This document shows, one piece after another, positions 35,701 through 50,700 of a stretch of DNA of 64,000 nt; position 1 is the stretch's first letter, and every line of letters begins with the position of its first letter. Below the pieces are notes generated by a model, which saw nothing but the letters and a program-made list of their open reading frames with translations, was not told the origin of the DNA and did not search any database. The DNA lies in contig OW388302.1 in NCBI GenBank assembly GCA_936450465.1, positions 11,681,530-11,745,529 of the forward strand, in the 5' to 3' direction. The translations under genes and the position numbers were made by a program. The stretch is from Gibbula magus. Lineage: Eukaryota; Mollusca; Gastropoda; Trochida; Trochidae.

Positions 35701-38700
35701 CATCCATACATCTAGAGCTCTTGACAGACTACGATATGCACTTATTTATAGAAAAAGGTCTGAGGGGAGGTATATCCATGTCATCTTGTCGTTTTAAGAA
35801 AGCCAACAATCCATTGGTGCGAGATTACGATCTCGATAAACCTTGCAACTATATCTTATATTTAGACGCGAATAATCTATACGGATGGGCTATGAGTCAG
35901 GCATTACCGACTGGGGGGTTTGAGTGGGTAGACAAGGTCGAAGACATAATGAAAGTGCCAAAAGATTCTGACAAAGGCTATATCCTCGAAGTTGATCTCG
36001 AATATCCTCAAGAGCTACACGATTCCGACAATAGCTACCCGCTCGCTCCCGAAAGGCTAATGGTAAAAAAGAAATGGATGTCCAAATATCAACATAATCT
36101 AATTGATAAGGGCAATATAACTAAAGTTGAGAAGCTCGTCCCAAATTTAATGAATAAATCCAAGTACGTTGTCCATTATAGAAATCTACAATTATATTTA
36201 TCATTAGGAATGAAGCTAAAAAAAATACATAGAGCGCTTAAATTTAATCAGAGTTGCTGGATGGAGCCTTACATCCGGCTTAATACAAACCTTAGGAAAA
36301 AAGCTACCAGTGACTTCGAGAAAAACCTCTACAAATTGATGAACAACTCGGTCTTCGGTAAAACTATGGAAAATATACGTAAGAGAGTTGACGTCAAACT
36401 GGTAAGGTCGTCTGAGGACGAGAGGCTAAGGAACTGATCGCTGCTCCGTCCTTCAACCGAGCTAAGATATTCGACGATGACTTGGCCGCTTTACATATAA
36501 ATAAGTGTAATTTAAAGTTCAACAGACCCGTGTACGTCGGTATGAGTATACTCGATATTTCTAAGCTCCTGATGTATGACTTCTTCTATAACGACCTTAA
36601 AAAACAATACGGTGATAAATGTGAGGTCATGTATACCGACACTGACTCTCTGCTTTTAAATATAGAAACAGAAGATGTTTATCGGGACATGTCTGAAAAT
36701 ATGAGTTTGTACGATACGAGTGATTTCCCGAAGGATCATCCACTTTACGATCTGACCAATAAAAAGGTACTGGGAAAGATGAAAGACGAATGTGCTGGAA
36801 CTCCAATCGTCGAGTATATTGGATTAAGACTAAAAATGTACTCTATAAAGACTGCCGATAAAAACATTAAAAAAGCGAAAGGAGTAAAACAATATGTGGT
36901 TCAGAAGCATATAAAGCATGAACAATATAAAGAATCCTTATTTAGTAGACAAACGTTTAAACACGAAATGAATACTATAAGAAGTGAGGGGCATCAAATA
37001 TATAGTTTAAAGATAAATAAAGTATCACTAAGCCCCCTGGATACTAAAAGATGGATAGCCAGCAATGGTATTACTACATACGCATATGGATACTCTAAAT
37101 GGAACTAGCGGTATATCCGGATTCAGTGAATGCAGACACTGAATTACCGGATTATGGGCTTAGTGATACAAGGGGATTCAACGCCCTAGGGCTTTGAATC
37201 CTTTGAGTACAAAATGCGAATGGGAAAACCTATAGTTTGGTATAGTAAGTGATCTGGGTTCAAATACTACCACCAGGGGTGGTGGTCCAGAACCCCCATT
37301 CCCTATACTACTACTTTCATTACAGTAACATTGTTGTCTATATAACTTATACACTTGAACATTACCGTAGGAAGACATACAGCGTAGTCACACAGTTTGA
37401 GATTGTGATGGGGCCATGCACATATATTGTTAGAGACGGGGGCCAAAGAGTCGCATTTTTCGTGTTGCAATAGATCTATTCATACCTAAGCTAAGGAGAC
37501 GATCTTGAACACACAAAATAACATTTGAAGACGATTCTGTTTATAGGGTAAATAAACATGTTATTTGAAGTCAAACGTTTATAGAAGACATATGAATTGC
37601 ATTTACACTTCCAAAACACACTGTCATTTTGCAGCAAAATGTTAAATCCATGTGGGGTTAAAAGCAGCTTAAAACCTTGAAAGGCATCTGAGGGTTACCT
37701 TACGGTGCCAAGAGACTTATTTTTAGTCTCTAATAAAATGAACCTGCATGCAAAATTAAAACCAATTTGGCTAAATTTTCAAAAAGATAATAGAGAAAAA
37801 GGCCCTTTTAAAAGAATAAGTTTTTGGCTTATCTCCCATTTGTTTATGGAGCATGTCTTTCCTATGTACCGTTTAAGCTTCATAACATACTTAAATTTCA
37901 TCAATCAGTCAAGATTTGCGACCTGTAGCTCTGGTAGAAAAAAACGGCGGAATAAAAAGAAAAAAAAATCTGAGCAATAACACTAAGGTCTTCATTTTTT
38001 TACATATATGCTTAAATCATGTATATACATAGTCCTCCAGGCAATTAACGAGTCAAATTTGTTCTGTTTCTGATGTCTCCTTTTTTCAAAAATAATTTTA
38101 ATGAAATGGCAACAAAGATATCAAAAATAGTTATCATATGACATGACACGCTGAAGGTAAAATAATACAGGAATATGATAATTAAACTTTACAAAAAATT
38201 AACATTGACAATGTGGATGCCTAAAGCAATTTTTTAAATGATTTTATGACTGCTTTACTGAGTTTTCTGGCTAATTTTCTAAAACTCTTAACATCACTTA
38301 AAACAACTGTAAATGTTCAATCATTCGCTTGTAATTTCCATATAAATTAAATTACAGTTTAGCTACCAGCATAAGTAAAACTTTCAATCTCATAATGTAA
38401 ACTTTCATAATGGTATTATCTTCGAAGATACCTCCATGTTTTTATCAGCTAGCGTAATGTTAAAGATTCTTTTGACACTGTGTAAATCATCGTACAACAT
38501 CGTAGTCATCGTACTACGGCAATAATCAACGTGTACACTGTACCATCAATGTCACAACAGCGTAACAAAACTGTGACAATGAATTGAACGTTGTTGAATC
38601 TCAACAAGACATTGTTTTTTTTAATAGCCGCTACAGACAGTAATATATAGTAATTATACCGCTGAAGGTCAAATAATACATTTTATTAATAAATGCAGAG

Positions 38701-41700
38701 GTTAGACAACATAGTTCATGATATATGGTAGTCATGAAACAAGTATCTATTATCGCTGAAGTTTAAATAATACAGGCATTTAATAATTATATAACAACAT
38801 TAATATATTATATATGTTATAAATATATATATATACAATTATTACCATTTTGACCATATAGCAAAATTGTTACCTTTTTGGCTCTTTTCTTATTTGTTAC
38901 AAAGTTAATATTTTTGTGTAGAGAAAATAAAGTTTAACTCTAAACTAATGATAAAAAGTGACTAAAACCATTTTATCTTAATTTTCTAATGTTTTATTCA
39001 AGTTATATATATTTGGAGCCAAAAAGGTGGAGCCAAAATTGTTAGGCAAAAATGTTCAAGCAAAATTAACAATTTTGGCTCATAGCAAAAGCATATTAAT
39101 TAATTAATTTTGTGATATACATTTATATATGTTTATTTACTTTGATTACATATATAATATTTGCATGAACATCTTGTTAAAACCTAATTATGATTAAGGG
39201 AGATTCTTTCGTTGTTTCATCTGGAACATATATACATTTATAATATGACGAGCAGTGATACACTGGGATTTATCAGTGAAATAAACTGTCTATCAAGCTA
39301 CAGTGGAAATAACTTATATTTTCACTGCTAACAGTGACTGATATCATTTGACATCATAAAACAATGGTCTCACTCGCAAATTGGCTTATGACGTCACAGT
39401 GTTATTGTGGTGACGGGCTGTTCCTAGCGGCCACTCAGCATGAAAACGACCCTATCGGACATAATTACGTGGATAATATCATATAATAAATAGAATGTCT
39501 GTAAATTTTTGACAAATACCATTTTTAATCTGATCTCAAGAGGTATAAAAGTAATATATAATATATATAAAATATAACGTTTCTACCTCACTCGATGAGA
39601 TAAACATGGTATTGGTCAAGAAAAGACAGATATGCTCTATGTATGATATACAAACTTGGACCAGACTAAAGACAAATTAACAATTACCCATTAATGTGTC
39701 TTTTGTTAAAATTCTTTTGAATAATTTCAATGGAAAAGTGTTTTTTTTTTGTTTTTTTTTAAATGAGATTGAGGAAGAAGCACATTTTCCAAAATATACA
39801 TATTTCACTTCACTAATGTTGATATTGGCTGTTGATTTGATTGCAAATCTCATTGGAAATTTAGTTTTTGTGGTATCCATGGTAACATTGCTCAGAATGA
39901 ACGTAATGAAGTCATTTTGTCCACAGCATATCTCACATAGATAAATGATAGCTTAAAATGTCATTAACAATGTGATAAACACCTACAAATGTTCGTTTTA
40001 TTTCTCTTGGATCAAAATAGGATATTATGTATATTTTGAAACGATAAATAATGATATGTTTGTTTGCTGACCTAAATATCTTAACATATATTTGTACATT
40101 AATAACTATTACAACATCCCTAACTAATATTGTCCAGTATATAATATATATAAATGTTATTCTCACGGTAAGAAAACATTTCAAGAAATATTTATTTTTT
40201 CCTTGCATATTTTTCAACCAATAGAAGCTTCACCAAATGTCTCATTTGTTGGTCAGTAAAACAAACCCAAACAAGCAAAAAAGTGAGCGTGGCTCACTAA
40301 TACCCCCGACTGTTTAAGTTTGACATTTTTATTTTACTTAAAGAGAGAGGTGTTTGCACACCTAAGGATTGATAAGCTATGAAATGTAATTGCTAAGATT
40401 AAACTGTTTGTGAAAATGGTAGGACAAGTCTCAATTTTCATGTAAAAAGGTGGTTTAAGTCAAAATAGGAATAAAAGTAACTTGAAAAGGTATTGGTAAC
40501 ATAATACACTACTGCTATTACCACTGATTTCAACTTTATTTTGGAAATTAACCCATCATAATGATTCATTCGAGTGACTTTAAACAACAGGTACATGGAA
40601 GCACACCCCTGAAGGCACAGTGAGAGATATATATAGCACTTTATGGCTGAAAGGAAAGAAAATTTAACTTTTCCCAAAATATAACCAGTGGAAATATAAA
40701 ATAGTAAAATCAACAAGAACACAGAAGTAGCTTTTGATGAAAGTTACATGAAAAAGAAAATGATGAAGTCAACAAATCACAACACAGAAGTAGCTTCATT
40801 CATTCTAGCTATGATAAAGTACAAAAATATAAATAATCGCCAAAAATTCACCAAATCGTGTTACATTTTGCAATGCACCTCTCCTAGTGGATAAGAAGAC
40901 ATGTGCCAAATTTGAAAAGGATGAGATGAATAGTTTTTCGGTAATCGATCGGACAAAAAATGCTCAGAATTTGAATAAGTTAAAAAATAAAAAAATTCGC
41001 CAAAAATTCAAAAAATCACCAATTGGGTTTAAACTTCGCACTGCACCTCTCCTAGTGGTGAAGAAGACATGTACCAAATTTGAAAAGGATGAGATGAATA
41101 GTTTTTCTGTAATCGATCGGACAAAAAATGTTCAGAATTTGACTAAGTTAAAAAATACAAAAAATCGCCAACAATTCAGAAATACACCAATTCGGTTTAC
41201 ACTTCGCACTGCATCTCTCCTAGTGTTGAAGAAAACATGTACCAAATTTAAAAAGGATGAGATGAATAGTTTTTCTGTAATCGATCGGACAAAAATTGTC
41301 TTCGGACGGACGGACGGAATCGTTGGTATTACTATATACCCCCAACCGTTGGTCAGGGGTATAAAAACAACAGGACAGGTGGGGTCGACCAAGTGGAATA
41401 TGTTTGTTATTGGTTAAACAATGATTATAAAGCTGCATTCTACAATAAATCGTGAAATGAGCTATTCAAATCATCAGTACACATTTCAAACTTCACAAGA
41501 ATATTGTTTTACTTCACAAGCTGCATGAATCTCACCCTTACATTTTTAAATCTGTTCTGGAAGTATTTCACATTTCAATGAAAAAAATAAGCTAACAAGA
41601 CATGTTAACGCTCAGGAAACACAATGTAAAAATTTGAAAAGCAGTTCTTCAGTTGTAGTCCGGAAATGTTTTAAAACATTGTATTTCAATAAAAACAACA

Positions 41701-44700
41701 AAAATTATAGTTCCAAAGTATTTGAAAACCCGAAAAAGCCAGTTCTACACATGATGAATGCTCAACATACCATACTTCATTGTGCTGGGCCTTGCAGTTT
41801 TTGAATTTTGGTCTGGAAACACAATTTTAAGTTATTGCTAGAGTAAATGGCAAAAGACAATACACCAAAGAAGTTGAAAATCTCAAAAGGCACAGTGATG
41901 ATTATTCCTCATTTCAAGTTTCATTGAGCTTGGATATATGCTTTTTGATTTCTGGTTCAGAAAAAAAACCCAGAGAATGAACAGTCATTTCTTTACAATA
42001 ACTTATACAACAAATCATTAACAACAATGCTGCATTAAATTTTACAGTAACATAGCATGAATGTAAGATTGCTGTATTAATTTAGTACCAGGTATGTCAC
42101 AAATCACAACAAATAATTTGAAATACTTCAGTAAAACCTCCGACAGCACTGATGTTAACCTTTTACAGTCCAACTTCCAAACGCAAGGCATAACTCTTGC
42201 CAGTCTGCATTACTGGCCGATTTATCCCTTGCGGTATTTTGATCGCTTTGTTGTGTCAAGATAGTGAATAGCTGCACCAGAAACGCATAGCGGGCCTGGA
42301 TTTCTAAACACAGAGTTCTTAAGGAAATACTGCAAGGCCTAAATCAGTCTGTAATGGAGACTAGCAAGAGTTATGCCCTGCATCGGGAAGTTGTTTACAG
42401 TCATGCACTGTAATGTTGTGTATAAAACACTATTAAAAACAAAAGTTATTAGTGAGTGAAACATTTTTAATTACCATGAAATGTCAAATTTGAAGCATTA
42501 CAAGTTTTTACATATGTAATAATTATTATCAATTACAAGAGCTCAGGCCTTCATCCTTTCTGGATTATATTCTTGTATGTTCTTGCTGACATAAGCTCCT
42601 AAAACAAAAAATTGAAAATCAATTATTTTGGATATTTAAAAATATATCTTTCAGTTATGTTTGAATATGAAAATGAGAACTTTCCGATAAACTTTTACTC
42701 CCTTAAATTACAGTTAATTACAATACCAGTAAATTGAAAAAGTTGAACCATGGACTCTGTAGCGCAATCAGGCTAATTAAATAGTTCAGATAAAGCATCT
42801 TTGTGCAAGGTAATTCTCCCAACAATATTTCAGCTCTTAGGTGTACAGCATTTCAAGACGTAAAGTATGAGATTAAAGTCAAGGTCAACATTATTGACTA
42901 TCAGTCCACTGAATACTCCTTGAGAAAATTCATTATTCAAATCATTGTTACAAATTTTAAAAATTTTTTTGGCATATTTTGTTTTCTCAAATTTGCTATT
43001 TATTATTAAAGTTTACACAAAGTATTATTATGTAAGAGCGTAAAAATTCTCATTACACGACCCGATAAGCCATATCCATAGAAAACAGTTAACGATATTG
43101 AAAGAAAATGGTGCGATGTATAAAGTGACGATGGTGTGGAACTCTTCAGTTAAGTATATATGTCAAACTAGTTGTGTACATATCCTTGCCTAATTCAAAT
43201 TGATAAGTTCTTCCTTTTGACTTATTACAATTTAACTTAGACTAAATAAACCAATTGGGATCTAGAGAATAGTATTTTAGGAGCTAAAATGACTCATTAC
43301 TAGACATTCATATTTCCAGCATATATATAACCTTTTTGGCTCACAAAATTCTAAATGTATGTCATATTAGTTGTGTACCTATCCTTGCCTTTTTCAAATG
43401 GATAATAACTTCCTTTTGAATAATAACACTTTCTCCCAGACTAAATAAACAATTTGTGATCTCAGATAAGTAGTAAATCCCTCATTACTAGACATTGACA
43501 TTTTAAATATATATATATAATACCTTTTTGGCTCCAATGCACCTCATTATATGTCAAATGGGTCATGTACCTATTTTTGCCTATTTTTGATGTAAAACTT
43601 CTTCCTTTTATTGAATAAATTATTTTCCAAACCTAAAATAACCAATTGGGATCTATTGAAAAGAATTATTTGAGTAAAACAACCCCGTTACTAGACACTC
43701 ACATTTCGAATATATATAATAGCTTTTTGGCTCCCATGCCCCTACTTATATGTCAAATGAGTCATGTACCTATTTCAGGTGTATTTCTTCTTTATTTTGC
43801 ATAATACACGTTTTTCCGAGCCTAAATAAACCAATTGGGATCTAGAGATAAATATTATATGTTTAAAATTCCCCATTACTTGAAATTTATATTCCAGCAT
43901 ATATATTACCTTTTTGGCTCACATAATCCTAAGTATATGTCAGATTAGTTGCGTACCTATCCTTGCCTATTTCAAATGGGTAAGTTCTTCCTTTTGAATA
44001 ATTACACTTTCTCCAAGACTAAATAAACAATTTGTGATCTCAGATAAGTAGTAAATCCCTCATTACTAGACACTGACATTTCAAATATATAATACCTTTT
44101 TGGCTCCAATGCACCTCATTATATGTCAAATGAGTCCTGTACCTATTTTTGCCTATTTTAGATGTAAAACTTCTTCCTTTTGTTAGATACAATGTTTTAC
44201 TAGCCTAAATAAACCAATTGGGATCTATTGATAAGTATTTTTGGAGTAAAACTTCCCCTTACTTGACACTCACATTTCGAATATATATAATAGCTTTCTG
44301 GCTCCCATGCCCCTACTTCCATGTCAAATGAGTCATGTACCTATTTCAGGTGTATTTCTTCTTCATTTTGCTTAATACATGTTTTTCCGAGCCTAAATAA
44401 ACCAATTAGGATCTAGAGATAAATATCCCAGCAAACACAGGAACGTTTCTACAACGTTTCTGGAACGTTTCTTTAAAGTTTCAGAAACGTTTAAAAAAAC
44501 GTTTCTGAAACGTAAGTTTGTGGAGTTTTTTTTTCGTTTTAGAAACGTTTCGGGGAAACGTTTTGAAGAAACATTCAGGAAACCTTTCGAAAACTTTCGA
44601 CCTGGTACGGTTTATAGGTTGTTATAGTATTAAATGATTGACATATGTTGTACTCTTAAATTAGGATACCATCAGCTGTTTTATTCTCAGTACAAACCTA

Positions 44701-47700
44701 CAATGCTGCTTTACACTGGCCTATATGTCATTGTCTGTTTCTCGCGTCACAAGAAGTGCGTTGCAGCAACATAGACAAATACCTTAAATACTTGAATAAC
44801 CGCCTACTCTAAGCCTTTACTGAACTAAATAATACATGTAATAATGCCATCAAAGTTTAATAAGAAACAAGAGCACACATTCCTCAATAATTTATAATTC
44901 CTGGCCAATTATTCAATGATTTACGGTATTTTTATTGAACAGGGTAGTGCCTATTCAACATTGTACTAAGTCTACCTTACAACAGGGATTGGGAGAGACA
45001 TCTTTGACAATGGGACATTTTTATGACTTTTAGTCACTTTTGGTATTTCAAATGGGCCATTCCCCTTTGTAGCAATAGTAAAATTTCAAATTGTATGGGC
45101 CATTTTTTCTTCCAATGTGCAAAATGGCCCATGGCCCCTGGCTTTCCCAATCCCAGTTACAATATACCGTTTTGCTCTTATAAGCGCTCGGGACTAATCA
45201 CGGCCTCATGTTGTAAAACCATACACATAGCTCGAATATCAGGGTCTTTTTATTTAAAATAAAGTAACCAAAGTGATAGCAATTATCATATAAGCTAACA
45301 AATGGGAGAGGGTTCTTTTAACAACAGACTCTTGGCCTAAAAACAGAATCCCGATGCGTGTATGAGAGCAAATACAGTAGTAGACATGACACCTTTTACA
45401 AAGTTGAAAATAACGTCTCTTCTTCTTTCAAACACTTTATTTCACTGAAATTACAAGAAAGAATTCGCGTAATATTTATAAACTTGTGCAATCTTCTTCC
45501 ACTTCTGTGCGCACGCAGATGTCCATCGCTGAAAAATAAACAAAACAAAGCTTAGCACATATATTATATATATGCGGCATAGTAAGAATACTAATTTAAT
45601 ATTCATTTCATTTCGTTTTCTAATATTAAGATCCGTGCATATTTAAATTTAATAATTATTGAAAACCAACAAGCCATAAAAGTTTCCATCAAATAGACTG
45701 TACATGTATATTACGGCCATGTAGGCTAAATATTGGCAGAGGGTACAGATACATCAACATCAAATTCAACCTATTGTTATATAATAAATTATCTTTGTTT
45801 GTTTATTTAATGCCATTATGAACAGTAATTTAGACTGTAATTAATTGTTTATTTAAATATAATTTATTAGATAACACTGTTTGAGTGGTACAAAATAGTA
45901 TCAAACTAATGGTGGGCATGCTGGTGGTTTTCAAGATAAATGCGATGTGGACAATTCAAAGTACCGTATTTCCTCTAAAAAGCGCCCGGAGGAAATACGG
46001 TATCCCTAATGTTATCATCATTGCACTGCATATTCTCGGTTTGCGTGTCACACTGTGTACAAGTGAATGCCCTCGAATGTACAACATTGTTCCTATTATA
46101 ACTGTCGTCTTCATGTTTTCGTTTTAACCCCGTGACTGCTGCAACTGCTATTCGTTACTGTTATTCTTGGTTGAACTAATACGAAAGCATTACCAATCTA
46201 GCGCCACAAGGTATACCAGGATGCTTTTTGTTAGCTAATATAGTATATCACGATTCAAACTTTAGGACTGAGGTACACAGTCGCACCATAACATTCCACC
46301 ACAAGGCATAATTTCCAAAGTCTTATTACAATCATTATCGAGATTTAACTATCTTAGAAAACATGTCAGGAATAAATTCACAGGCAGAAGTTAATTGTAT
46401 GTCAGATATCCTTTAAGGCTTTATGATCTATCCAAATTTATCAATCACTGCATTTATACGTTATGTATTTCGATCCGGAATGATTTTAACCTATACACTT
46501 TACCAGTGATATGTATACACATGGAGAAATAACTTATCGCATGACATGTCACAGGTACGGTATTTCCTCTAATAACTACTAATTTCCTATTAGAGGCCCG
46601 TTCCCTATTACAGGAAATATGACATGTGTACGTACTCCATGTAGGCATGAAATGCAAATAATAACTTCAAGTCACCTATACTTAGGGCGGCCAATTGTAT
46701 GCAGGGTGATCCAAAATGTATTCACTGTTATTTCCATAGACTTAAGCCTACATGTTAATTTAGTCAAAGATAAATCATTTTCATTGTTAGGATTTTTGTC
46801 CGATCCTTTTCACATTTATATAAGTTTGTGAGGAGTCAACGACATAATTTATGCTTAATTTTCTATTTTCTATGTATATTGTTATGAAAATATTAAACAT
46901 GGCGATCTATGGAAACCGTTTTTATTGAATGTACACATGTAGGTTAATCGGATGACATTTGTTAAATTGTTTCCAGAAAAATTTCATCTATAGTATGTAC
47001 TTTAATGATGATTTCCAATCAAGCTGGAAAACTTGACATTGATCCAGCTAGAACTAGACTAGACTAATAAATTAGCATGCAAGTCTATGAGTCTCCGTCC
47101 GAATACTTTTTGCATCACTCTGTACACCGTGGCAGTAAGGGGGTTAAACCCGTAATGATAACATTATCAGGCTTCCGGGGCCAGTTTGAGCAGACAAATT
47201 AACAGGCTCATGCAAGGTGAATTTAATACTTACTTTCTGCGAAGTTCATCTTAATCCTTGTCACCAACAGCAATCATCGTAGTACAAGTGGAATCTGTAG
47301 AAAAACACAATTACAATACATGACACAAAGTTAAGTTTATAAACATTTCACAAACATGTATTATTCACATCGCTACTGGGATGCGAATACAGATTTAACA
47401 TTGTTATAGTATAGCATATAATATACACATACTGATTTTATAAGTAAATATATATCCATTGTTGAAATGCCTTACAAAATATTATCAAACCTCGCGTTTA
47501 TTTAGAATTGTTTTCTTTTAGAACAAATAAATATATGGGTATGCTAGATTAGGCGAAGCTTCTTGGTGATGACAGCTACACACGTGCCAGTTAGGCTAGA
47601 TATTCATATGCAATGCATGCTAATTTAGTCCGGGATAAATAATGTTCATGAAATAAGTTCTGTTTAGATCAATGTTAAACTTTTCATCTTGAACTGAATC

Positions 47701-50700
47701 ATCTCAGTTTGAAGAACATAATTTAGATTAAATTTTCGGACGATAATTTAACTAATGTCATCCGACATGTGTACCCTACATGTGTACACTGAATAAAAAC
47801 GTTTCACATAGACCGCCAAATGTGTTAATCCAAGTACTGCCATTCCCAAGATAGAAAACGGAAAATTTAACTTTAATTTTGAGTTTGTAGACGATTTCTC
47901 ACAAAACTGATAAATGTGAATAGAATCGTACACAAATCGTTTGCAAATAATTTATCCCAGACTAAATTAACATGCAAGTCTATAGAAATAACGTTTCCGT
48001 ACGATTATACAGTGGCACGACACTGTACATTTGCACAACATAAAAATTTACAATTTTATAGATTCTACGGTAATCTAAAAACTTACTGACGGCTGGATAA
48101 TTCGATCCATCCACGACCCTCAGACAATCGATCGGGCTGTTTTAGCAGCAGTCATCTGCAGGATATAGTTGGAATCTAAATAATAACAAAGGGAGCATCA
48201 GCATTATAAATGAAACGGAGTAGCGTTCCTGCAAATTGCGGTACATGCCCTTTTTCCTTGTTACAGGCTATTTATCAAAACAATGCACTCATGAACGTAT
48301 ATAAATACAACATGTATAACTGAATAAACATAACTGGCGACCTTATTAACGTGTTTATAATGAAAAAGCAGGTCATACACGTACCTTGTGATCAGCTGCA
48401 TGACGCTTCGCCTTCCCGTTACATCCGCAAATCAAGACTGTGTGACGTAATGTTATGACGTCATAATACCTTGTGACGTACGACGCATCACTCGGTGAGA
48501 GGCCGTCAACTTTACAGATAAAGGATGGCGTAGCACGGATTGTTGTCCCCTTTCTACTGATATTAATTGAATGTTATAACAATATTAACATCGCCGAATT
48601 AAGCACATCCTGTTTAAAATCAACGTAACATGAATACAAGAAAGGAAAATGTCCCATGCACAGTTTCCCATATTAACATGGAAAACGTTTCATAAACGTT
48701 TATGAAACGTTTTTTGGATGGTGTAACCCAAATGTATTAGAAATGTTATTAAAACATTCGTAATGAAACGTTTCTGCAAAGTTTCATAGCATCGTTTTAA
48801 AAACGTTTTTTTGGTACGTTTTATAAACGTTGTGGAAAAACGTTTTCAGAAATGTTTTAGAAACGTTTTTAAAACATTCGTAATGAAACGTTTCTGTAAA
48901 GTTTCATAGCATGGTTTTAAAAACGTTTTTTTGTTACGTTTTAAAAACGTTGTGGAAAAACGTTTTCAGAAATGTTTTATAAACGTTTTGTGGAAACGTT
49001 TTGCTTGGAAACTTTCAGGAAACGTTTTTAAAACGTTTTGTGTTTGCTGGGATTATAGGTTTAAAATTCCCCATTACTAGAAATTCATATTTCCAGCATA
49101 TATATATTACCTGTTTGGTTCACATAATCCTAAGTATATGTCAGATTAGTTGCGTACCTATCCTTGCCTATTTCAAATGGGTAAGTTCTTCCTTTTGAAT
49201 AATTACACTTTTTCCCAGACTAAATAAACAATTTGTGATCTCAGATAAGTAGTAAATCCCTCATTACTAGACATTGACATTTCAAATATATAATACCTTT
49301 TTGGCTCCAATGCCCCTCATTATATGTCAAATGAGTCCTGTACCTACTTTTGCCTATTTTAGATGTAAAACTTCTTCCTTTTATTGACTAAATTATTTTC
49401 CAAACCTAAAATAACCAATTGGGATCTATTGATAAGAATTATTGGAGTAAAACAACCCCATTACTAGACACTCACATTTCGAATATATATAATAGCTTTT
49501 TGGCTCCTTTGCCCCTACTTACATGTCGAATGAGTCATGTACCTATTACAAGTGTATTTCTTCTTCATCTTGCTTAATACACGTTTTTCAGAGCCTAAAT
49601 AAACCAATTGGGATCTAGAGATAAATATTACAGGTTTAAAATTCCCCATTACTTGAAATTTATATTCCAGCATATATATTACCTTTTTGGTTCACATAAT
49701 CCTAAGTACATGTCAGATTAGTTGTGTACCTATCCTTGCCTATTTCAAATGGATAATAACTTCCTTTTGAATAATAACACTTTCTCCCAGACTAAATAAA
49801 CAATTTGTGATCTCAGATACGTAGTAAATCCCTCGTTACTAGACATTGACATTTTAAATCTATATATAATACCTTTTTGGCTCCAATGCACCTCATTATA
49901 TGTCAAATGAGTCATGTACCTATTTTTGCCTATTTTAGATGTAAAACTTCTTCCTTTTATTGAATAAATTATTTTCCAAACCTAAAATAACCAATTGGGA
50001 TCTATTGATAAGAATTATTTGAGTAAAACAACCCCATTACTAGACACTCACATTTCAAATATATATAATACAGTTTTGGCTCCCATGCCCCTACTTATAT
50101 GTCAAATGAGTCATGTACCTATTTCAGGTGTATTTCTTCTTTATTTTGCATAATACACGTTTTTCCGAGCCTAAATAAACCAATTGGGATCTAGAGATAA
50201 ATATTATATGTTTAAAATTCCCCATTACTAGAAATTCATATTTCAAGCATATATATATTACCTTTTTGGCTCACATAATCCTAAGTATATGTCAGATTAG
50301 TTGCGTACCTATCCTTTCACAATTTCAAATGGGTAAGTTCTTCCTTTTGAATAATTACACTTTCTCCAAGACTAAATAAACAATTTGTGATCTCAGATAA
50401 GTAGTAAATCCCTCATTAATAGGCATTGACATTTCAAATAAAAATAATACCTTTTTGGCTCCAATGCCCCTCATTATATGGCAAATGAGTCCTGTACCTA
50501 TTTTTACCTATTTTAGATGTAAAACTTCTTCCTTTTGTTAGATACAATGTTTTACTAGCCTAAATAAACCAATTGGGATCTATTGATAAGTATTTTTGGA
50601 GTAAAACTTCCCCTTACTTGACACTCACATTTCGAATATATATAATAGCTTTTTGGCTCCCATGCCCCTACTTACATGTCAAATGAGTCATGTACCTATT

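Larger units (their letters stand above)
9867..37312. mobile_element. Polinton/Maverick (adintovirus-like) element, interrupted
   Basis: The ends are perfect 31-bp inverted repeats that begin AGTAGTATAGGG, flanked by a 5-bp direct repeat ACTTT (9862-9866 and 37313-37317). Inside are hallmark Polinton genes: jelly-roll capsid proteins, packaging ATPase, DDE integrase and protein-primed DNA polymerase B. The element spans 27,446 bp, of which 12,701 bp is a later insertion, so the original was about 14.7 kb, slightly short for the family. Inverted repeats of 31 bp are also shorter than the hundreds of bases often seen. Frameshifts in at least three genes and the split gene mark it as an inactive genomic copy. 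Polintons integrate with their own integrase and are thought to be able to form virions. Confidence 0.93.
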